Below are positions 8,820 to 15,858 of a stretch of DNA of 34,464 bases, in pieces (within the stretch, counting starts at the first letter, position 1; each line of letters begins with the position of its first letter). The notes beneath the pieces were generated by a model. The model worked only from the letters and a program-made list of their open reading frames with translations. It did not search any database and was not told where the DNA came from. The position numbers and the translations under genes were made by a program. Source of the DNA: Alphaproteobacteria bacterium (GTDB lineage Bacteria; Pseudomonadota; Alphaproteobacteria; TMED109); assembly GCA_022825235.1 (NCBI GenBank), contig JAJDYI010000031.1:1-34464 (forward strand). Direction: 5' to 3'.

Positions 8820-8852
8820 CACTCTACCAGAGTGGCAAACATATGGCAAACA
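8820..8852. promoter_or_regulatory. Direct and inverted repeats in the attachment region
   Basis: Two exact copies of TGGCAAACA start at 8833 and 8844, an 11-base period of about one helical turn. The first copy is abutted and slightly overlapped by a perfect inverted repeat, CACTCT-acc-AGAGTG (8820-8834). They lie between the integrase gene and the tRNA 3' end. This fits arm-type binding sites for the integrase or a site for the AlpA-like protein. A reverse-oriented GTTTGC also occurs near 8677. Function is inferred from position and periodicity. Confidence 0.45.
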
Positions 8853-8945
8853 CTTGGAGTATTCCTACTGGCCCTCTCTTGCGCAGGTAAAACAGCTTCT
8901 GTCTAACTAAACCTCTCTATCTACGGCTATTATTGGGTTTCCGGA

Positions 8946-8968
8946 TGGTGGAGCCGAGGGGGGTCGAA
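8946..8968 (-). other. Presumed attachment core within tRNA-Ala 3' end
   Basis: The 3' part of tRNA-Ala (T loop, T stem, acceptor strand and CCA) faces the integrase. Integrases of this type recombine within tRNA 3' ends, leaving a direct repeat of this segment at the far end of the element. No second copy is visible in the window, so the exact crossover cannot be fixed. Confidence 0.5.
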
Positions 8969-9021
8969 CCCCTGACCTCGTGAATGCCATTCACGCGCTC
9001 TCCCAACTGAGCTACGGCCCC
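8946..9021 (-). tRNA. tRNA-Ala (GGC)
   Basis: The reverse strand folds into a full 76-base cloverleaf. The acceptor stem is GGGGCCG with CGGCTCC (one G-T pair), the D stem GCTC/GAGC, the anticodon stem CGTGA/TCACG and the T stem AGGGG/CCCCT with loop TTCGACC. The seven-base anticodon loop ATGGCAT gives anticodon GGC, reading Ala codons GCC and GCU. The CCA end is encoded. Confidence 0.96.
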
Positions 9022-9082
9022 ATCGCCCCGGTATGTGCGTCGGATTGTGAGCAAACGAACGCAAGCGCGCAAGCGCTCACTG

Positions 9083-9376
9083 CTATTCGCCTTCCAGCGC
9101 CTCGTCCTCGATCGTCGGCTTCGGGGAGGGCCCAAGGGTTACCGTATCGGTGTCCTCGTCGAACTCGTCCTCCTCCTGCTTTGTCTCGTCGGTGGCATCT
9201 TCCACCACGTCATCGCTGGCAACTTCGGTCTTCTGCAACGATGCCGCTGTACGTTGCTGCATCAGCCGCACCTCGTTGCCGCATTTCGGGCACACCGGCG
9301 GTGACTGGTTAAGGTCGAAGAAGAGGATGCCGCAGTCGCTGCAAGCACGCTTCTCTCCGAGATCGAGTTCCGGCAC
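9083..9376 (-). CDS. TIGR02300 / FYDLN zinc-ribbon protein
   Basis: This is a conserved alphaproteobacterial protein of unknown function. The 97 residues begin with a zinc ribbon (Cys12, Cys15, Cys29, Cys32) containing the family signature, here FFDLN at residues 19-23. They end in a very acidic, disordered tail (residues about 50-97). The start is a GTG at 9376 with GAGGGA eight bases upstream. In many alphaproteobacteria this gene neighbours tRNA-Ala and aroA, so the left boundary of the backbone is in the expected place next to the tRNA. Confidence 0.85.
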   Translation of the reverse strand: MPELDLGEKRACSDCGILFFDLNQSPPVCPKCGNEVRLMQQRTAASLQKTEVASDDVVEDATDETKQEEDEFDEDTDTVTLGPSPKPTIEDEALEGE

Positions 9377-9599
9377 GATAGAAGTCCCTCGTGGAATTGG
9401 TGCAGCGGGGACGCCCCTTTGCCACGATCGCCGACGCGAGTCAAAGCCCGTCGCCCGTGGGCGCGGCGGGCAAATCTTCCGCGTGCCGGCAGACCAGCCC
9501 GACCTGACCGTCGAGGAACTGTGTCACGCGTAGGGCGCGCGCCCGTCAGGCAGGCATGCTGTAGCCGTATTCGGGTTACGGGAGAACCTCTCCGCTTCC

Positions 9600-9960
9600 C
9601 TCCGCCGGCCAGCGCGGATCACGTCGTCCATGACGTCGCCGCCTCTCGCAGCCCCCTGCGGGATCCGGCAAGCGGGCGAGGTCGGGACACGGAGGTCCGT
9701 GAACCGGTTCCCGGGCGGCCATAGCACCCGGCACAGTCACCGCATGGAGGCTCGTAAGCGGGAAGCAGTCGCAACCAGACCTCCCGGAGGTCCCCGGCAG
9801 ATGCAGGGCCCGGGGCGCGCAGGCGGAAGGCATACCCGCCAATGTCCGGGGGACGGGCTCCATAACCGCAGGCATCGCGACGGCGGCAACGGCTGCATCG
9901 ACCACGTTGCCGCCGTCCCGGAGGCCAGTCATCACAGCCCGCGACTCCCACGGGATACGC
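9600..9960 (-). pseudogene. Decayed gamma-glutamyltransferase remnant
   Basis: On the minus strand one frame contains GGNVVDAAVAAVAM followed by EP, the hallmark of the large-subunit N-terminus of gamma-glutamyltransferases, and later AVTVPGAM, which matches the family's AVxVPGxxxG segment. Between them the similarity shifts to another frame (DIGGYAFRLRAPG, like the family's GIGGxxF region). At least two frameshifts are therefore present. There is no proper start, no autoprocessing Thr motif and no small subunit. It is a fragment of a once complete gene of roughly 530 residues. The motifs are strong, the exact edges uncertain. Confidence 0.55.
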
Positions 9961-10067
9961 GGCGTCTCGGAGGGCCGCGCCGGGGGCTGGCCAAGAGCAC
10001 GAAAATCACGCGTTGGAGGTTGCCCTGGCGACGCCACGGAGATTCGCGGGCCACCGTTCGGCCATGC

Positions 10068-10087
10068 TATCGTGGCGCCGCACGATA
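10068..10087. repeat. Short inverted repeat before the SRPBCC gene
   Basis: TATCGTG and CACGATA form a perfect 7-bp inverted repeat around GCGCCG, about 80 bases upstream of the SRPBCC start. It could be an operator or a weak hairpin; there is no T-tract to make it a terminator. Confidence 0.3.
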
Positions 10088-10164
10088 TCCGTGCCATCTG
10101 ATCACGCGAACTCTTCGCCCCTTTCCGAAGGCAGGGGGCCATCTCTCCCCAAGGAGCTCTTCTC

Positions 10165-10686
10165 ATGAACCATCTGGTCCGTGGTGCCGCTGCCGCACTC
10201 TTTGCCGCCGTCATGTTTGTTGCCAGCCTGAGCCCGGCGCTCGCCGCCGACATCGAGGTCATTCACGGCGAAGAGACGGTGCAGGTTACACCGGCGGACG
10301 CATGGGCCCGCGTCGGCGGCTTCTGCAACCTCGCGGACTTCCTCAGCCTAGTCGTGACCTGCGAAATCATTTCCGGCGACGGCGGTATGGGCAGCGTCCG
10401 ACGCCTCGAACTGGGCAACGGCGAAGTCGTGGAGGAACCGATGGTCGCCATGGGGCCGATGCACTACACCTATTCGATGACCGCCGGCTTCCTCGCCGGT
10501 ATCCAGTACCACGGCACCTTCATGGTGACCGCGGGCGCGGAAGCGGGAACAAGCATCGTGAGCTGGACGGGCGTGTTCGACCGTGCTGCCATGCCCGACA
10601 TGGCCGCGGCAGACGATCTTGCCGCCACGCTGAACGGCATCTATGCGGCCGGCGCCAAGGAAATGGCGGCGTTCGTTTCCCAGTAG
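10165..10686 (+). CDS. Exported SRPBCC-fold protein
   Basis: The 173-residue product has a clear signal peptide (residues 1-28, cleaved after ALA). A START/Bet v1-like SRPBCC domain of the polyketide-cyclase-2 type follows, seen in the spacing of VTPADAWARVGGFCNLADF, then a GSVRRLELGNGEVVEE strand pair and the C-terminal long helix. Such domains bind hydrophobic ligands in a cavity; the ligand is unknown here. Export to the periplasm is unusual but not rare for this fold. The ATG has an AAGGAG site at good spacing. It is a single gene flanked by the gamma-glutamyltransferase relic and the trcR locus. Confidence 0.75.
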   Translation: MNHLVRGAAAALFAAVMFVASLSPALAADIEVIHGEETVQVTPADAWARVGGFCNLADFLSLVVTCEIISGDGGMGSVRRLELGNGEVVEEPMVAMGPMHYTYSMTAGFLAGIQYHGTFMVTAGAEAGTSIVSWTGVFDRAAMPDMAAADDLAATLNGIYAAGAKEMAAFVSQ

Positions 10687-10778
10687 TCCGTGATTCCGGG
10701 CGGGGCGGAGCGATCGCACCTGCCCCGTTCCGGATCATCCAAAAGGGGCCTGCTGCGAAAATTTGCCCCTTCTGATTC

Positions 10779-10916
10779 CGCCTGCGCTTCGTGTCGCAGG
10801 ACGAGCTTCCGCGCTTCTTCTACCGCAGCCGTCGCATCGGTCCACTCGCGCTGATCGAGCAGAACCGGCCCGGGCTTGACGTTGGCGATGTCCCAGAGAT
10901 CGGCGCAGGTGGCCCC
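10779..10916 (-). pseudogene. Degenerate duplicate of the TrcR C-terminal module
   Basis: Directly after the trcR stop, and in the same frame, the sequence encodes a segment resembling TrcR residues 138-175. The duplicate has LWDIANVKPGPVLLD and AVEEARK where TrcR has HWNSPNITPRDPVLLD and AVEKARQ. It can be read from a TTG at 10952 or by readthrough of the TAG at 10956. It has no clear ribosome site and runs on into unrelated sequence. I interpret it as a partial internal duplication cut off by the stop codon, but a translated small protein is possible. Confidence 0.5.
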
Positions 10917-10955
10917 GCCCGCGCGACTCGCCCGCGGCAGGACCGACGCCAACCC

Positions 10956-11597
10956 CTAGTCCGTGGGCCCCGCCTGTGGCTGGACCAGCGCCTGCAGGAG
11001 CATGGGATCAGGCGCTTCCTCGGGCGGCTTCGACCGTTCCTCTTCCTCACGCGCCTGCTCCCGGTCGCGCCACCGCTTGGACTGGCGCGCCTTCTCGACC
11101 GCCTCCACCAGTTCGGCCCGCGTGCACAGATCGAGCAGCACCGGGTCCCGCGGCGTGATGTTGGGCGAATTCCAGTGCTCCCGGTTCCGGATCTTGTCGA
11201 TCGTCCCCTTGGTGGTACCGACCAGCCGGCCGATCTGGAAATCGCTTAGTTCCGGATGGTGCCGGAGCAGCCACGCCACCGCGTCCGGGCGGTCCTGGCG
11301 GCGGGCCACCGGTGTGTAGCGCGGGCCCGTGCGCCGGGTCTCGTCCTCCACGCTCAGATTCGGGTTGGTCCGAAGATCGGCGGCCGGATCCTGCTGACAG
11401 CGTTCGATCTCCGCCTGTTCGACCTCCCCGCTGACCACCGGATTCCGGGCGGCCACGCCGGCCGCGACGTCGCCATCGGCGATTCCCTGCACCTCCAGCA
11501 CGTGCAATTGGCAGAACCGTGCGATCTGCTCGAAGGTCAGCGTCGTGTGGTCGATCAGCCAGAGGGCCGTCGCCTTGGGCATCAATGGACCGGTCAT
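10956..11597 (-). CDS. trcR: TrcR, DUF1013 cell-cycle transcriptional regulator
   Basis: TrcR is an alphaproteobacterial regulator linked to the CtrA/GcrA cell-cycle circuit. The 213-residue product begins with the diagnostic PLMPKATALWLIDHT segment and carries GPRYTPVARRQDRPDAVAWLLRHHPELSD (written here as a family block, residues 91-119). A helix-turn-helix-like GRLVGTTKGTIDKIRNR and HWNSPNI follow. The C-terminal 40 residues are charged and Pro-rich. It ends in TAG, after which a degenerate copy of the module at residues 138-175 continues in frame. The ATG start is divergent from the NDUFA12 gene across a 170-base promoter region. Confidence 0.88.
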   Translation of the reverse strand: MTGPLMPKATALWLIDHTTLTFEQIARFCQLHVLEVQGIADGDVAAGVAARNPVVSGEVEQAEIERCQQDPAADLRTNPNLSVEDETRRTGPRYTPVARRQDRPDAVAWLLRHHPELSDFQIGRLVGTTKGTIDKIRNREHWNSPNITPRDPVLLDLCTRAELVEAVEKARQSKRWRDREQAREEEERSKPPEEAPDPMLLQALVQPQAGPTD

Positions 11598-11767
11598 CAG
11601 GGAATCCTGGGCTTGCGGGGCAGAGGGGCGACACGACGCATATAGGGCGTGCGGTTCCGACCGATTCCTGCCACACTAGGCGGACGGCGGCAATTTGGAG
11701 GCCTCATCCGGCGCCGGAGGGGTGACAGGCGACCCGTCTCCGGGCCCGGATATAGCTGGCAACGCGC

Positions 11768-12157
11768 GTGTCCAACAGTCCCGCAACCTGGCTCACGGTG
11801 CTGCTCTTCGGTACCCGGGTCGGGGTCGACGAGTTCGGCAACCGGTATTACCGGGAACGCCAGGCGACCGGTCGCCGGGAACGGCGCTGGGTGCTCTATC
11901 GCGGACCGGCCGAGGGATCGGCGGTGCCGCCGCTCTGGCAGGCATGGCTCACGCACACGACGAACCAGCCACCGGGCGACGATACCCCCGATCGCTATCC
12001 GTGGGAGAGGCCGCACCGCCCGAATCCGACCGGCACGGCGGACGCCCACCGCCCGCCGGGATCGCTGCTGAGTGCCGCTCCCCGGTCGCCGCGTCCGTAC
12101 CAGCCCTGGACGCCTGCACTTGACGAGGAGACTCCCCCTGACCCGAAACGCCCTTGA
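11768..12157 (+). CDS. NDUFA12-family subunit of NADH:ubiquinone oxidoreductase
   Basis: This is the bacterial homologue of the mitochondrial complex I accessory subunit B17.2/NDUFA12, peripheral on the matrix/cytoplasmic arm. The 129 residues show the family pattern FGTRVGVDEFGNRYY, then RRWVLYRG and PPLWQAWLTHT with a proline-rich tail. Start is a GTG at 11768; no better ATG is available. In many alphaproteobacteria it precedes mlaD and DUF2155, as here. It overlaps the possible mlaD start region by up to about 85 bases, depending on which mlaD start is used. Confidence 0.88.
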   Translation: MSNSPATWLTVLLFGTRVGVDEFGNRYYRERQATGRRERRWVLYRGPAEGSAVPPLWQAWLTHTTNQPPGDDTPDRYPWERPHRPNPTGTADAHRPPGSLLSAAPRSPRPYQPWTPALDEETPPDPKRP

Positions 12158-12575
12158 GACGCTCCTCGGGGCCGTGGTTCTGGCGGCCGCCGCGTACTTC
12201 CTGGTCTATGCCCACGAACGCACCGCCCTGCAGACCGGCGGCGGCTACGAGCTCTCCGCCCGGTTCGCCTCCGTGGGCGGCCTCACCGTCGGCTCGCCGG
12301 TCCGCGTGAGCGGCATCACCGTCGGCACGGTTGTCAGCCAGGCTATCGATCCGGCCACCTACGAAGCAGTCGTCACACTGATGCTCGAACCCGAAGTCGA
12401 GCTGCCGACGGATTCCTTCATCTCGGTGGCCAGCGACGGACTGATGGGGGGGGCCCACCTGCGCGTGTCACCCGGCGCCGATGACACGATGCTGGCGCCG
12501 GGCGATACGATCGAGAACACCGAATCCGCCGTGGACTTCCTGCGCGCCATCTCGAAGCTCTTCGGGAATCGGTAG
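12138..12575 (+). CDS. mlaD: MlaD, MCE-domain lipid transport protein
   Basis: MlaD binds phospholipid in the periplasm as part of the Mla system that keeps the outer membrane asymmetric. From the chosen start the product has 145 residues: an N-terminal membrane anchor (about 7-25, ALETLLGAVVLAAAAYFLVYA) and one MCE domain (about 37-115), with the family pattern FxSVGGLTVGSPVRVSGITVGTV. The start is odd: the frame is open from a GTG at 12072, but homologues begin near TRNALETLLG. There the only candidate is a CTG at 12138, which has a strong GAGGAG site seven bases upstream. A TTG at 12120 is another option. The remaining mla genes are not adjacent. Confidence 0.85.
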   Translation: MTRNALETLLGAVVLAAAAYFLVYAHERTALQTGGGYELSARFASVGGLTVGSPVRVSGITVGTVVSQAIDPATYEAVVTLMLEPEVELPTDSFISVASDGLMGGAHLRVSPGADDTMLAPGDTIENTESAVDFLRAISKLFGNR

Positions 12576-12591
12576 TGCACCCGGACGCCCT

Positions 12592-12816
12592 GTGACCGCA
12601 TCTTCGGAACTCATTCCCGAGCAATGGCTTGCACCGGACCAAACGCCGCTGTCTTGCACGGAGAAGATCAAGGTACTCAACGAGAACATCCGGGAAATCC
12701 GGGAACTCGCCCGGGACGCGTTGGAAGACGGCGTGTTGATGGGCGCCGACCCGGAGCAGGTGCGCGCCGTCTTGGCGCGCTCGGTGCAGGACTTGCCGGA
12801 GCCGTTTTCGGACTGA
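12592..12816 (+). CDS. Small conserved-looking protein between mlaD and DUF2155
   Basis: A GTG at 12592, 16 bases after mlaD, opens a 74-residue frame. It reads SSELIPEQWLAPD, then CTEKIKVLNENIREIRELARDALEDGVLMGADPEQ, ending EPFSD. The amphipathic helical middle and acidic composition look like a real small cytoplasmic protein rather than shadow sequence. I believe similar short proteins occur at this place in other alphaproteobacteria, but I cannot verify that. It overlaps the 5' part of the DUF2155 frame almost completely, which is hard to explain unless one start is misplaced. No function is assigned. Confidence 0.5.
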   Translation: MTASSELIPEQWLAPDQTPLSCTEKIKVLNENIREIRELARDALEDGVLMGADPEQVRAVLARSVQDLPEPFSD

Positions 12817-13208
12817 GCGCTGCTGTCGCCGAGGGCCCCGTCGTGGTGCTGCGGGTCCTCGAGAAGGGGCCGGCACGGGCGTACGAAATCGAAGCCCCGC
12901 TCGACGCGGCGACACGGGTGGGACCGCTCGAAATCGTGCCGACCCGCTGCTGGGAGCCCCCGCCCGAGGACGTGCCCGAGAGTGCCGCCTTCCTGGTGAT
13001 CACGGAACGCGATCCGACGGGCCGGTTCGCCGGGGCCGAGATCTTCCGGGGGTGGATGTTCGCCTCGAGCCCCGGTCTGTCCGCCCTCGAGTACCCGACG
13101 CACGACGTCTGGGTGCTGGATTGTCGGGAGGCGAGACGGATGATGCCGGAGACGGATCCGGCTGCGGCAGCCGTGCCGGAGGAACCAGAGGGGGGCGCGC
13201 CGCGCTAG
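12624..13208 (+). CDS. DUF2155 exported protein
   Basis: The C-terminal two thirds match DUF2155: VVVLRVLEKGPARAYEIEAP, a paired Cys/Pro-Glu region (CWEPPPEDVPESAAF), then GWMFASSPGLSALEYPTHDVWVLDC, the most conserved block. Before it, around residues 50-71, lies a convincing signal peptide (RRLGALGAGLAGAVFG and then AVAEG). The only ATG in this frame is at 12624 (a TTG is at 12654), which would put about 50 extra residues before the signal peptide and overlap the 74-residue gene. A frameshift, or initiation in the upstream frame, may be involved. The domain call is firm; the start is not. The function of the family is unknown. Confidence 0.75.
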   Translation: MACTGPNAAVLHGEDQGTQREHPGNPGTRPGRVGRRRVDGRRPGAGARRLGALGAGLAGAVFGLSAAVAEGPVVVLRVLEKGPARAYEIEAPLDAATRVGPLEIVPTRCWEPPPEDVPESAAFLVITERDPTGRFAGAEIFRGWMFASSPGLSALEYPTHDVWVLDCREARRMMPETDPAAAAVPEEPEGGAPR

Positions 13209-13240
13209 CGCTCTCCGGGCAGACGGCCCTGCGTCGTTAT

Positions 13241-13258
13241 CCGGGCCCAGGGGCCCGG
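13241..13258. terminator. Hairpin between convergent DUF2155 and aat genes
   Basis: CCGGGCCC and GGGCCCGG form an 8-bp perfect hairpin around AG in the 63-base gap between two convergent genes. It is well placed as a bidirectional terminator but lacks a T-tract. Confidence 0.45.
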
Positions 13259-13271
13259 CGTCGCTGCCAGG

Positions 13272-14000
13272 CTACGCGGACGAAACGGCGGCGGCGTGGC
13301 CAAGCTCACGCGGGACCGGCCCGCCGGCCGCCACGGGCAGGCGCACCGCGTCCGGATACACGCCATCGGCGACCTGCCCGGCGCGGCCGATCCGGAAGAA
13401 GTCCGCATTCCGTGCCAGCGCCGCGTCCAGGTGCCGGCGGAAGGCGGCCCGCGACAGACGTTCCTGTCCGAACTGGTCCAGGTGGTCGTTTTCGAACTGC
13501 GCGTCGAAGAGCGTGAAGCCGCCCACGCGGAGCCGGTCGACCAGGTGCACGAGCGCGATCTTGCTGGCGTCGCGCTCGGCCGAGAACATGCTCTCGCCGA
13601 AGAACGCGCCGTTGAGTGCGAGCCCGTAGAGACCGCCGACGAGCTCGCCGTCCCGCCAGCACTCGACCGAGTGGGCGTAGCCCTCCACGAACAGCTGCAG
13701 GAACGCGGTCCGGATCGCCGGGTTGATCCACGTCTCCGTGCGGTCCCGGAGGGGGTCGCACCGACCGCAGGCGCCGATCACTTCCGGAAAGGCCTGATCC
13801 ACGGTGATGCCGAACGGGCGCTGCCGGAGGGTCCGCGCCAGGCGGCGCGGCACATGAAATCGCGACAGCGGCAGCACCCCCCGGACGTCCGGGTTGATCC
13901 AGTAGACGTTCCGGTCGCCGCGGCTCTGCGCCATCGGGAACCAGCCCCGCCGGTACGCCTCGAGCACGCCCGCCATCGGCAAGACGGCCGTCGTCGTCAC
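13272..14000 (-). CDS. aat: Leucyl/phenylalanyl-tRNA-protein transferase
   Basis: Aat adds Leu or Phe from aminoacyl-tRNA to proteins with N-terminal Lys or Arg, marking them for ClpAP in the bacterial N-end rule. The 242-residue product contains the family landmarks: YRRGWFPMAQS near the N-terminus, YWINPDVRGVLPL, RTETWINPAI, VECWRDGELVGGLYGLALNGAFFGESMF and HLDQFGQE. Length is as expected. Its GTG overlaps the accC stop (GTGA), so it is the last gene of aroQ-accB-accC-aat. The Pro/Ala-rich last 20 residues are variable. Confidence 0.93.
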   Translation of the reverse strand: MTTTAVLPMAGVLEAYRRGWFPMAQSRGDRNVYWINPDVRGVLPLSRFHVPRRLARTLRQRPFGITVDQAFPEVIGACGRCDPLRDRTETWINPAIRTAFLQLFVEGYAHSVECWRDGELVGGLYGLALNGAFFGESMFSAERDASKIALVHLVDRLRVGGFTLFDAQFENDHLDQFGQERLSRAAFRRHLDAALARNADFFRIGRAGQVADGVYPDAVRLPVAAGGPVPRELGHAAAVSSA

Positions 14001-15346
14001 GTGCTTTCCCGGTTCATGAGCTCCCGTTCCAGCCAGTGGACATCGTACCGTCCCGCCACGAAGTCCGGGTGCTCGAGGATGCGCTGGTGCAGCGGGATGG
14101 TGTTGGCCAACCCGTCGATCGCGTACTCGCGGAGCGCGCGCCGCAACCGCCGCACCGCCTCGTCTCGGTCGCGGCCGTGGACGATGAGCTTGGCGATCAG
14201 GCTGTCGTAGTGGGGGGACACCTCGCTGCCGCCGAACATCGCGGAATCGACCCGGACGCCAGGCCCCGACGGTGCGTGGTAGCCCGCCGCCCGGCCGGGC
14301 CGCGGCGTCAGCGTTTCCGGGTCTTCCGCCGTGATCCGGCACTCGATGGCGTGGCCGGTGATGGAGACCGCATCCGGCTCGAAGCCGAGCGGCTCGCCGG
14401 CGGCGATGCGGAGCTGCTCGCACACGAGGTCGATGCCGGTCACCATTTCCGTCACCGGATGCTCGACCTGGAGACGCGTGTTCATCTCGATGAAATAGAA
14501 CTCGCCGTCGTCGTAGAGCATCTCCACGGTGCCCAGTCCCAGGTACCCGAGCTCCTGGACGGCCCCGACGATGATGTCGCCGACCCGCCGCCGCGCGTCG
14601 GCATCGAGCACCGGCGAAGGCGCCTCCTCCACCATCTTCTGGTGGCGCCGCTGGACCGAGCAGTCCCGCTCGCCGAGGTGCATGACGTTGCCGTGCGCAT
14701 CGGCGAGGATCTGGAACTCGATGTGCCGGGGGGTCGCCAGGTACCGTTCGGCGTACACGGTGTCGTCGCCGAACCCCGCCTGCGCTTCCGCCCGCGCCAG
14801 CTGCCACGCACCTTCCAGCTCGGCTTCCGCCTCAACGACCTTCATTCCCCGGCCGCCGCCGCCCGCCGCCGCCTTGACGATCAGGGGGAACCCGATTTCC
14901 CCGGCGAAAGCCCGAAGCTCGTCCAGCGAGGCCAGCGCCCCCTCGGCGCCGGGGACCACCGGCACGCCTAGTGCGCGCATCCGCCGGCGGGCCTCCACCT
15001 TGTCGCCCATGATGGAAATGTGGTCTGCCTTCGGCCCGATGAACGTGATGTCGTGGAGGGCCACGATCTGGGCAAAGTCGGCATTCTCGGACAGGAAGCC
15101 GTATCCCGGATGCAGGGCATCGACTCCGCTGACATGGGCAGCCGTGATGATGGCGGGCACGTTGAGGTAGCTCGACTGCACGTCCGGCGGGCCGATGCAG
15201 ACCGACTCGTCGGCGAGCCGCACGTGCATCGCGTCGGCGTCGGCGGTCGAGTGGATGGCGACGGTCCGGATGTCCAGGTCGTGGCACGCCCGGAGAATGC
15301 GGAGCGCCGCCTCCCCCCGGTTGGCGATGAGCACCTTGCTGAACAT
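13997..15346 (-). CDS. accC: Biotin carboxylase subunit of acetyl-CoA carboxylase
   Basis: AccC carboxylates the biotin on AccB using ATP and bicarbonate, the first half of malonyl-CoA synthesis. The 449-residue protein has the biotin-carboxylase N domain (FSKVLIANRGEAALRI), the ATP-grasp domain with the glycine loop GGGGRGM at 162-168, ERDCSVQRRHQK at 226-237, and the catalytic EMNTRLQVEHPVTE at 287-300. The start was set at the ATG at 15346 directly before FSKVLIANRG; the open frame extends further upstream but overlaps accB. It lies 7 bases after accB and overlaps aat by 4. Confidence 0.97.
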   Translation of the reverse strand: MFSKVLIANRGEAALRILRACHDLDIRTVAIHSTADADAMHVRLADESVCIGPPDVQSSYLNVPAIITAAHVSGVDALHPGYGFLSENADFAQIVALHDITFIGPKADHISIMGDKVEARRRMRALGVPVVPGAEGALASLDELRAFAGEIGFPLIVKAAAGGGGRGMKVVEAEAELEGAWQLARAEAQAGFGDDTVYAERYLATPRHIEFQILADAHGNVMHLGERDCSVQRRHQKMVEEAPSPVLDADARRRVGDIIVGAVQELGYLGLGTVEMLYDDGEFYFIEMNTRLQVEHPVTEMVTGIDLVCEQLRIAAGEPLGFEPDAVSITGHAIECRITAEDPETLTPRPGRAAGYHAPSGPGVRVDSAMFGGSEVSPHYDSLIAKLIVHGRDRDEAVRRLRRALREYAIDGLANTIPLHQRILEHPDFVAGRYDVHWLERELMNREST

Positions 15347-15353
15347 CGGCTGC

Positions 15354-15836
15354 CTACTCGATGATGGCCAGCAGGGCGCCGAACTCGACCGGCGTCGCAT
15401 CCTCGACAAAGATCTGGGCCACGGTGCCGCTGCGGTGCGCCAGGACCGCGTTCATCGTCTTCATCGCCTCGATGATGAACATCTGGTCGCCCTCGCCCAC
15501 CTGGTCGCCGACCTTGATGAATGGCTCGGCGCCCTGCGCGGCCGCCACGTAGAGCGTCCCGACCATCGGTGACGTGACGGCACCGAGGTGGTCCGCGAAT
15601 TCCTCGGGACGGTCCGGATCCGGCGACGCGGGGGCCGGTTCGGGGTCGGGCGGGGTGGCCGGCGCAGGGTCGGGCGCCGGCGCGGGTGCCGCGGGAATCG
15701 GCGCCGCCGGCCGGCCGCCGCGCGCGAGCCGGACGGAGCGTCGTCCGTCCGTCAGCTCGAGCTCGGCCAGGTCGGTTTCGTTCATGAGCTCCGCCAGCCG
15801 GCGGAGGAGCGGTTCGTCTACCGGGAAATTGGGCAT
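15354..15836 (-). CDS. accB: Biotin carboxyl carrier protein of acetyl-CoA carboxylase
   Basis: AccB carries the biotin that shuttles carboxylate between AccC and the carboxyltransferase. The 160-residue product has an N-terminal region binding the biotin carboxylase, a Pro/Ala-rich flexible linker (about 43-78), and a C-terminal biotinyl domain with EAMKTMN, where the Lys at 126 is the biotinylation site. The ATG at 15836 is preferred over upstream in-frame codons that run into aroQ. It is 22 bases downstream of aroQ and 7 bases before accC. Confidence 0.95.
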   Translation of the reverse strand: MPNFPVDEPLLRRLAELMNETDLAELELTDGRRSVRLARGGRPAAPIPAAPAPAPDPAPATPPDPEPAPASPDPDRPEEFADHLGAVTSPMVGTLYVAAAQGAEPFIKVGDQVGEGDQMFIIEAMKTMNAVLAHRSGTVAQIFVEDATPVEFGALLAIIE

Positions 15837-15858
15837 GCCAGACTCGCCGTCCCTGGGT

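Larger units (their letters stand above)
1..9021 (-). mobile_element. Right end of an integrated conjugative element at tRNA-Ala
   Basis: A tyrosine recombinase, an AlpA-like DNA-binding protein and an F-type transfer operon lie on one strand next to the 3' end of a tRNA-Ala gene. Beyond the tRNA the genes become alphaproteobacterial core genes. This is the classical layout of an integrative conjugative element or genomic island using a tRNA 3' end as attachment site. The relaxase, coupling protein, TraU/W/N/F/H/G and the second attachment site are not in the window. The truncated TraC suggests that the element is degraded or rearranged. That it is an element is well supported; that it can move is not shown. 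Confidence 0.75.

Noticed and set aside
8820-8852. Short CRISPR-like repeats
   Set aside because: There are only two 9-base units at an 11-base period, with no spacers; this fits protein-binding sites.
9576-10262. A complete 228-codon minus-strand gene
   Set aside because: Only the central part resembles gamma-glutamyltransferase and it is frameshifted; the N-terminal part is antisense to the SRPBCC signal peptide. It was recorded as a remnant instead.
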